A stretch of 64,000 nt of DNA from Selaginella moellendorffii. Lineage: Eukaryota > Streptophyta > Lycopodiopsida > Selaginellales > Selaginellaceae. Of the stretch, positions 57,637-64,000 are shown piece after piece. The stretch spans positions 669,878-733,877 of the forward strand of contig NW_003314274.1 of the NCBI RefSeq assembly GCF_000143415.4, written 5' to 3'. A program made the translations under genes and the position numbers. The notes beneath the pieces are model-generated. The model was not told the origin of the DNA. It did no database searches and saw only the letters and a list, made by a program, of their open reading frames with translations. Position 1 is the stretch's first letter, and each line of letters begins with the position of its first letter.

Positions 57637-58273
57637 GGAAGCTTGCTTTCTAGCAGGACTTTGGCTGCTCTTGTGAGAATTCTTCTAGTACCTGAATGTA
57701 AGAGAGAATTTGGAGCAGCAACTTGGAGTAAATAATCCAGCACTGGATCGAAACGTTGTTACCTGAGAAATAGGAGATACCCTCGGCGTGTCGGTTTGAG
57801 CATAGCTCTACCCGTGGGGGACGCGTATGGCGTGTCTGCCTAGAAGGCACTCGTCAAACAAAGAAAAAGTTATAATAAGAACGACCCACCAAAAGGAAGG
57901 AGAAAATTATCAAAAACGAGAGAGGACGAATGCGCACCTCGAAGGTCCTGTAGCGAGGGAGACGAAAGAAGAAAAAGATAAAAGCTCGCCTAGCATCGCC
58001 ATTGTCGGTCCCATTGATGAGTCAGAGCTGGCGTAATCGGATTAGCAAAATCAATCCTAGCTACAAGAGAGGAGAAAAATCAAGGAAAAATCAAGAACTT
58101 ATCCATACGTACAATGTTGTACACGAAAACACTGACCAAAACAGTGATCAATCTCTGCAACTTTTAAGTGCCCGTGAGATCCAGAAGGAAAAAAAAAAAC
58201 TCTCCTCTCAAAACTTGAGAGAGCTTACTTCTGGGAAGAGACTCCGGTGTTTTTGAGAAGCTCCCATCCAGCG
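57637..58273. other. Spacer upstream of the RING gene
   Basis: Between two minus-strand genes: the RING promoter and leader at the left side and the DUF1223 3' UTR at the right. A-rich purine tracts occur at 57890-58000 and 58180-58200. No gene seen. Confidence 0.5.
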
Positions 58274-59508
58274 TCAGGGAAGATCTTCCGGCAGTGGCAC
58301 CATCTGGGCTCCGTATACCTCCATGGTCGATGGATTCTGGAGGAAAACCACTGCTCCACACTTGGTCCGGTTGAAAGTGTCCCAGAGCGGAAGCTTGAAG
58401 TGTTCCCGGACAGTCTTCCGGGCGGGCCAGTCGTGTAGAGTCGCTGCTTTGGCAATGCTTCTCACCACGAAGTCGTTTGTGAGGATCCGGCCCTTGTTCT
58501 CGCCCTTTTGGCAGTTGGTCACCAGGCCATTCTCGTAGAGCGCCACCATTATGTCTAGCGTGAACTTGTCAACCTTGAACTTGATGATGGCTTCCATTGT
58601 CGTGTCTAAGACGCGCTCTGGCTCGGTTTCGAGCTTGAAGGAGATCTGCAAGAGGAAGTTCTTGAAACTATAAGCGAGAAAAAACTAAAACTTGCTGGAA
58701 GTTTGAATCATGCGGGAGAAATTCTCGGATCTAGACGACAAGAATCTGTTTGGTTCAACCAAAGACAGGACCAGCGGGAGAAATTCCTGGCAATGAAAGT
58801 CACATCCTCACAGACCTTCACAGAACACGACGAAGTCACAAGAAAACACGCAATGAAAACCAGGAGAGAAAGCAGCAAATTCTCGTGGATCGAGCAAGAT
58901 CACATGGACGACAAACACGAAAAGCACGAAAAGGACCAAAAAACAAGACGAGGAAGAGAGAAACTTACAGTGATGTCTGGCGCAGCAAATCTGGGAGCTT
59001 GATGGATGAGCGCTAGAATGGGCTCCAAGCTGGAAGCAATGCAGTGGGATCGCCCTTGGACAACCACCTCTGGAGTGTAAATGCTGTCCTGCTGGAGAGC
59101 CTGCCCATAATTCCTCTGCCGTAGCGTCCAAGTGCTGTTAGCGAATGGATCCTTCCATCCCATGAAGTCCCAGTACTCGACGTGAAAGCCAAGGACAACG
59201 ATGGGCACCTCCAGCGCCACATCCGAGGATTTGGCTTGCCCAAGCTGCGAGATCAAGAGATCTGCCGGAGGACACGAACTACAGCCCTGGGATGTGAAGA
59301 GTTCCACCAGCACGGCGCTCTGGGAGGATCCTCCCCCTACCTTGGGGCCACGCGGCGCAGAGGATTTCTTGCTCTCCGGATCCAGCTGCTGCGGCTCCTC
59401 CTCATCAAGCTCCTCGATTTCCTTGGCGTCGGGATTGCTGTCTACCTTTGGGGATCTGTCGCAGGAAGCTCCGGCCCTAGAGAAGCAAGCGATGCAGCGG
59501 CGAAGCAT
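58274..59508 (-). CDS. DUF1223 thioredoxin-like protein
   Basis: Two exons, 59508-58969 and 58645-58274, with a 323-bp intron; 912 nt, 303 aa. After a ~60-residue acidic lead, the conserved DUF1223 core begins: VLVELFTSQGCSSCPPADLL with a CSSC pair, then VVLGFHVEYWDFMGWKDPFA, RQRNYGQALQQDSIYTPEVV and VQGRSHCIAS. The end has VVFLQNPSTMEVYGA. DUF1223 proteins share a thioredoxin-like fold and occur in bacteria and plants; the CxxC suggests redox activity, but no reaction is established. The first residues (MLRRCIACFSRAGASC) are Cys-rich and could be acylated or a targeting segment. Confidence 0.88.
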
Positions 59509-61380
59509 GATCTAGATCTTGCGCTCCACGGCGGCGGAGCTGAGCACGGGGAAATTCCACACAGATCGATTGGAGATTGCCGCATTCCAGTGGTGGAGAA
59601 TCCCTCGCTGCCCCCCAGAATATATTTTAGGGTTCTTGGCGCGCGAGGATTTTGGTGTCGAGAGGGGAGAAATTGAAGGAACCGCACCATGACGTGTGTC
59701 ATGAACGTCACACCCGTCAAATTTTAAGAGCATATTTTAAAATATTCTTAATTAAAGCAACGAAAAGAAAAAGTCCATGACCTCGTCACACGAATCCCCT
59801 CCTCTGTCCTGGCAAAGGAACTCCCAAGCAAATTCGCGAGCAATTCCATGGATCAGATTTGTCTATTTCATTCATTCGATCCCTTCCTGCTAGGCGATGG
59901 ATTGAGCCCTAATCTCGTGGTCCGATCAAAGCTCTTTGCCAGCAGGTAGATTAATCGAACACACAGCTCTAGATTACAACTTGAGGAGTAAACTAGTCGA
60001 AAAATGTCAACAATTTCAAACCAAAATTATAAACCATTTAGATGCATTCCCCCTCTTTTTTGAATGAAATATCACCTTCATACTAAAGCTACCATCCTGT
60101 AAATCCCATGTAATTCTAATTCTTTCACCGTGGCTTTCTTCTTGCAACTTTTGTCCAAGTTTCTGTCGAGCCTTGTGAACCCCTCTAAGACAAGCAGTGC
60201 CATGTAGTTGAAACTGTTTTGTGAATTGCTTTTGTCAACAAATTAGCAATAGCCCAACCAATTCTGAATGAAGTAAGGATTGTTGATGGATTTTCTCAAT
60301 CAAACACAAAAGATTTACTGATTTGAATAATTCTACTATACATTGTGAATGCTAAATAAAACTCCTTTGGCATTACAGAGACTCTAGTATTTCAATGCAA
60401 TTTATTTATAGGATATAAGCTTTTATTTAATTTATTTTTGTGCATAATAATAAAAGAGGAGGAAATAAAAAATTAACTTAGAATATTTAATTAGTTTACA
60501 ATAAAATATTAGTACTATCTACAAGTATAAAATAAAATTTAAATCAACCACTTAGACTGATGCTTTTTAAAATAAAATAAAGCTAATAAACATACTATAT
60601 TTCTCATACTTAAGGTTTTCATATCAGATGAATTAATTATTTTTAAGTTTTTAATTATAGTAAAAGTTATTCAGTTTGTCTTCTATATACTAAATAGAGT
60701 ACTAGATATTTTACCATGACAATATAAATTATATTATTTGTGAAGAGTGGAATGTCATCTCCAAGTTTTTATACTAACATAAAGTTTTACCAAACCATCT
60801 TTTACTCTATTTTATATATGCAAGCCTTTTATATTAGTTTTTTTTGTCAGTTATTTTTTTTTCCTGTGAATACTATGAAACTAGAAAATGGGCAATGTTT
60901 GATAAGAAAGCCCTTACTAACTATTTTATCCACATTTATCCCCAACATTAAATGGATCTATAATGATAGTATGTCAAAATTTTATCTCATTATTACATAC
61001 ACTACATTTGTGAAAATAGCCACAAATCATAGTTAGAAGGAATTACAAAACAAGTGGTAGTCACAATAATAAAATTCACAAAATAAACATTTTATAACCA
61101 CTCTGTTAATCCAATCGATATCACTTCACTTTAATATCCACTCTTGCAACCATTATATACACTACTCCACCTCCTATACTTCAGTTTCATAAGCATAGGA
61201 TAGGCATTAATTATGTAACTGTAAAACATTGGCTATATCTACCATCATCACTATTACTATTTAACATGTCAATCCATCAACAAGATTTAGGGTTTTAGTA
61301 TTTAGCTAGGGTTTACAATTAGTGAGACTCCACATAAAAAATTACTACGAGATAAGAATATATAAAGCCATATATAAAAA
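59509..61380. other. AT-rich spacer without genes
   Basis: The first ~250 bp is likely the DUF1223 promoter. From about 59980 to 61380 the DNA is strongly AT-rich with many poly-A/T runs. The one longer frame (60740-61036) is Phe/Ile/Asn-rich and looks like chance in AT-rich sequence. No transposase, reverse transcriptase or RNA gene was recognised. Confidence 0.6.
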
Positions 61381-61423
61381 TGTGATTGCATGGCCGAATT
61401 GTAGCGCACGTGGTTTTGACCCT

Positions 61424-61452
61424 TTATCCTATGGTGATTTACCATAGGATAA
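61424..61452. repeat. Perfect 12-bp inverted repeat (hairpin)
   Basis: TTATCCTATGGT, a 5-base spacer GATTT, then ACCATAGGATAA: a perfect 12-bp stem. Confidence 0.9.
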
Positions 61453-61484
61453 CACCACGAAGCGGAACCTAAACCCTCTTTGTG

Positions 61485-61532
61485 CCACGTGACAGATGCC
61501 ACGTGTCACATGCCACGTGTCCATGCCATGTG
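61485..61532. repeat. Four tandem G-box-like motifs
   Basis: CCACGTG at 61485, 61499 and 61513, and the variant CCATGTG at 61526, spaced 14, 14 and 13 bp. CACGTG is the core bound by plant bZIP and bHLH factors. Confidence 0.85.
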
Positions 61533-62545
61533 TCCATAGGAACCCGAGGTTCAGGGTCTCGGGCCACTGAACGAAGGAACGGTGCCAAACTCCCAAGCGT
61601 GACGCCAAGGAGTGATGGAACCGGACCACGGAGCAACTACCGAGCATATAGCCCAAGGAGCGAAGGGACAGGAGCCCGGAGCGACTTGGAACAGTCCTGG
61701 AGCAACCAGCATACCAATGCCAGGACCAGCACGCAAAACGGAGCCAAACGGAGTCTGGTGCTATTTCGGCATACCGGTGGCCTAACGTGAGGATATGGGT
61801 ACTCCACCAGCTAGCATGGAATGGAACTTGGGCTTAGACCCAAGCCGGACGCAGAACAAGGACAGGCACGCAAGCGGGAGCTAGACTATGCCTCAGGTTG
61901 GTCGGCCATGCCCGACCTACCCACTATCCCTACTATACATTTGGAACCCCCCATAGCCCCCCCCCCCTTGAGGAACACACGCTTTGGGCTTTCACCCCAA
62001 GCCTCCCTTAGTATCAGGAGTTAGTCTCTAGGACAAGTTCGAAACTTACTAAATATGGAATGTCCTTAGATTGCGAAATTGGACACGGGACGAACACCGT
62101 TGTGTTCAGGCCGATCTCTACATTCCGTAGATGTGCCAAATGAGCAAATCTGGACACTTTCCATAAATAGCATTTGGGATTAAAATGAGACTAACACAAA
62201 GGGCATGATAGCGAGGGTGTTTGGTAGACACGGTAAGCTATCATGTAGCGATATTGAGGGACCAATCTCAATACGCGAGGGTTCTTGTCAAGCCAGTGCA
62301 AGATAGAGCAAAAGAGAACTAACAAGCCGGGCCGAGTATGCTCAGCTAAATAGACACTTAGGAATTCCTTCCTTATGCTCATCCGGCCAAGTACAGATGC
62401 AAAGTCCAGTTTACTAACACTTGAACAAGAGGGACTAATAAAGGGTCCAGCAATACCGACCTCCTGCCATCGTGGCAGTAAGGTAAGAGTGTCCGTAAGG
62501 ACTGGCCGACAGGTAACTTTCGATACCTGAAGTCACATTCACGAC

Positions 62546-64000
62546 ACTCTCCCCCCCTTGGGAAGATCGACGTCCTCGTCGATGCATACTCCAGTCTAGA
62601 ATACCGCCAAGGAAACAACTCTCGAAAAAGTTCACGGTACTCACACTATATGAGAAATGCACCAACTTAAATGAGTTAGGGAGCAACCTCTTTGTCTAAC
62701 GCGGATGCGCTACCAGCTCAGACACCTTTTGGCCGTCACCGACAAGGAAATGACCAACGGAGTCAGCCACCCTTGCTGCTCTGGGTGTCACCCAGCTACA
62801 AAAGTGTGATATGCCCTGCCCGCAGGAACATAGAGAAAGAAGCCAGAGGCCCCAACCCTCCTGAGCAAAGAAACCAAACCCGTCGGTAAGGTTTAGATAG
62901 ACTACTGTCAACAGGCAGTGTAGAGTTGTTTACACGGTCACGCCCTTTCACAGAATAAGGAACATCGACAGAGAGGCGGGTTATGTGACCAGTCGACAGT
63001 AGCTACCCCATGACTAGAGATTTCAACATGCACACGAAGTGCCAAAGCCAGTCTGCCTATACTGGCCCAAACTCAAATATCAGTATATAGGGACTATACC
63101 AAAGTCATAAACAATGATATCTAAGAAGCTTAATTACTAGTGATTATATCTTAGAGTAGAACACAAAAGTATTCCACATAAGTTATCATCCGATAAACTA
63201 GTATTTATAGTGTAGGAACCACCAAGATCATCAGTTCAGGAAACATAGGATTAACCATCCAACAAAATTCAATAGCAAGTAGATCATCAAGGAAACGCAA
63301 TGATGAAACTTAACTATCGAAAATGGCAGATAGTATGCCAAACAACTCACAAAACACAACTCAAAGAACACAAAGTATTATTGAGTAACAAGCACAATGC
63401 TCGCGAATGTTTCACCCGAAGGCTATAACATCCGAATCTATGAGAACTAACTCGAGCAATAATCAACAGATCAAAATGAATGTTGCAAAGCAAATAAACA
63501 CTTGTTCATATCAACTATTGCACTAGCAAATCTGAATAGATCTCAATCAACAATACCAAGGAACTAGAGTTGCTCAAGCAAGTGTTAGCAACATCCTACT
63601 GATGTCTCAAATCCAAGAGACCAATCCAGAGCAAACCACAAAGAACATGTGGTATTGCAAAAAGCCATAAGCCATCAAAGAAAACAACTAACCATCATGA
63701 AAGATCATCAATCATCCCATCAATAAAGAAATGCATAATTGTCATTGAAGAAAGAATCCACCATCCTGAAGAATGGCAAATCATTCTAGATCAACGATAA
63801 GCAAGCAAAACCTTCGACAAGGATAATCAACTTTCCTAGATGATAGTCAATCATCACCAATGATTGCTAGATGCAAAAGCCAACTTCAACATCGAAGTTA
63901 ATGATCCAAAATGCCTTCCCCAACAACTTCTAACAAATGGAACAATGAGCATAAAACTCAAGAACCAAAGCTCGAAGAAGCCTATAGCCAAGTCTTGCCT
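62546..64000. other. Repetitive-looking region without recognised genes
   Basis: No frame longer than about 85 codons and no recognised domain. The section 63170-64000 is A-rich with many short ATCATCAA-like words on the plus strand, as in non-coding parts of retroelements. It continues past the window edge. Confidence 0.4.

Larger units (their letters stand above)
61381..62545 (-). mobile_element. Possible LTR of a Ty3/gypsy-type retrotransposon (minus strand)
   Basis: Read on the minus strand, a purine tract (AAGGGGGGGAGAG, about 62546-62558) follows a GACGAGGACGTCGATCTTCC stretch and directly precedes TGTCGTGAATGTG. That order (acidic polyprotein end, polypurine tract, LTR beginning with TGT) is typical of chromovirus-like Ty3/gypsy 3' ends. 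The following ~1.1 kb would be the LTR, ending in the motif-rich part near 61385-61545. Reverse transcriptase, integrase and a second LTR are not visible in the window, and the far border could not be set. Confidence 0.3.

Noticed and set aside
62685-62735. tRNA-like A-box (GAGCTGGTAGCGCATCC, minus strand)
   Set aside because: No matching B-box, anticodon arm or acceptor pairing follows; not a tRNA gene, and too weak to call a SINE.

Overview
This 64 kb window is nuclear DNA of a land plant. It looks like the lycophyte Selaginella (S. moellendorffii or a close relative). The clues are very short introns (mostly about 50-75 bp, GT..AG), intronless pentatricopeptide repeat (PPR) genes of the PLS/E/DYW/SS types, dense gene packing, GC-rich exons beside AT-rich spacers, and plant-only families such as TIR1/AFB, CYP74, SABRE and plant LPEAT. 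The species name is an inference from these traits. I read about 22 protein genes and rebuilt exon structures by hand. In every multi-exon model the exon lengths sum to a whole number of codons with consensus splice sites.

Layout. 0-3.7 kb: an S-type PPR gene and a CYP74 oxylipin P450. 3.8-11.9 kb: TATA-binding protein with a long Gln-rich N-terminus (minus), ER Hsp70 BiP (minus) and ER Hsp90 GRP94 (plus); BiP and GRP94 are divergent across 343 bp. 12-16.2 kb: a second PPR gene and a TPR-like protein. 16.6-25.2 kb: a 22-exon SABRE/Hobbit-type giant lipid-transfer protein. 25.2-25.7 kb: telomere-like motifs and a duplicated module. 25.7-33.2 kb, all minus: ribosomal protein uL2 (RPL8), a DYW-class PPR, a small unknown protein and a TIR1/AFB auxin receptor. 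33.2-37.7 kb: a large stretch without recognisable genes. 37.7-43.9 kb: an O-methyltransferase, a fourth PPR, an F-box protein and a CREST-type membrane protein. 44-49.1 kb: a predicted 13-lipoxygenase divergent from a Ca-binding LPEAT acyltransferase. 49.4-59.5 kb: an LEA-2/NDR1-like membrane protein, an F-box/kelch protein, a type II glycosyltransferase, an F-box protein with a possible FBA domain, a RING-H2 ligase and a DUF1223 protein. 59.5-64 kb: AT-rich and repetitive DNA with a possible LTR-retrotransposon end.

Functional themes. The ER chaperones BiP and GRP94 are arranged to share a promoter. Lipoxygenase and CYP74 act in sequence in oxylipin synthesis, but they lie 40 kb apart with unrelated genes between, so I do not call a cluster. 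The four PPR genes fit the expanded organelle RNA-editing machinery of this lineage. TIR1, two or three further F-box proteins and a RING ligase belong to ubiquitin signalling. I found no clearly undescribed system. The most unusual items are the Gln-rich TBP N-terminus, the HSEL end of BiP, the BiP/GRP94 pair, the S-repeat-only PPR, and the telomere-motif module.
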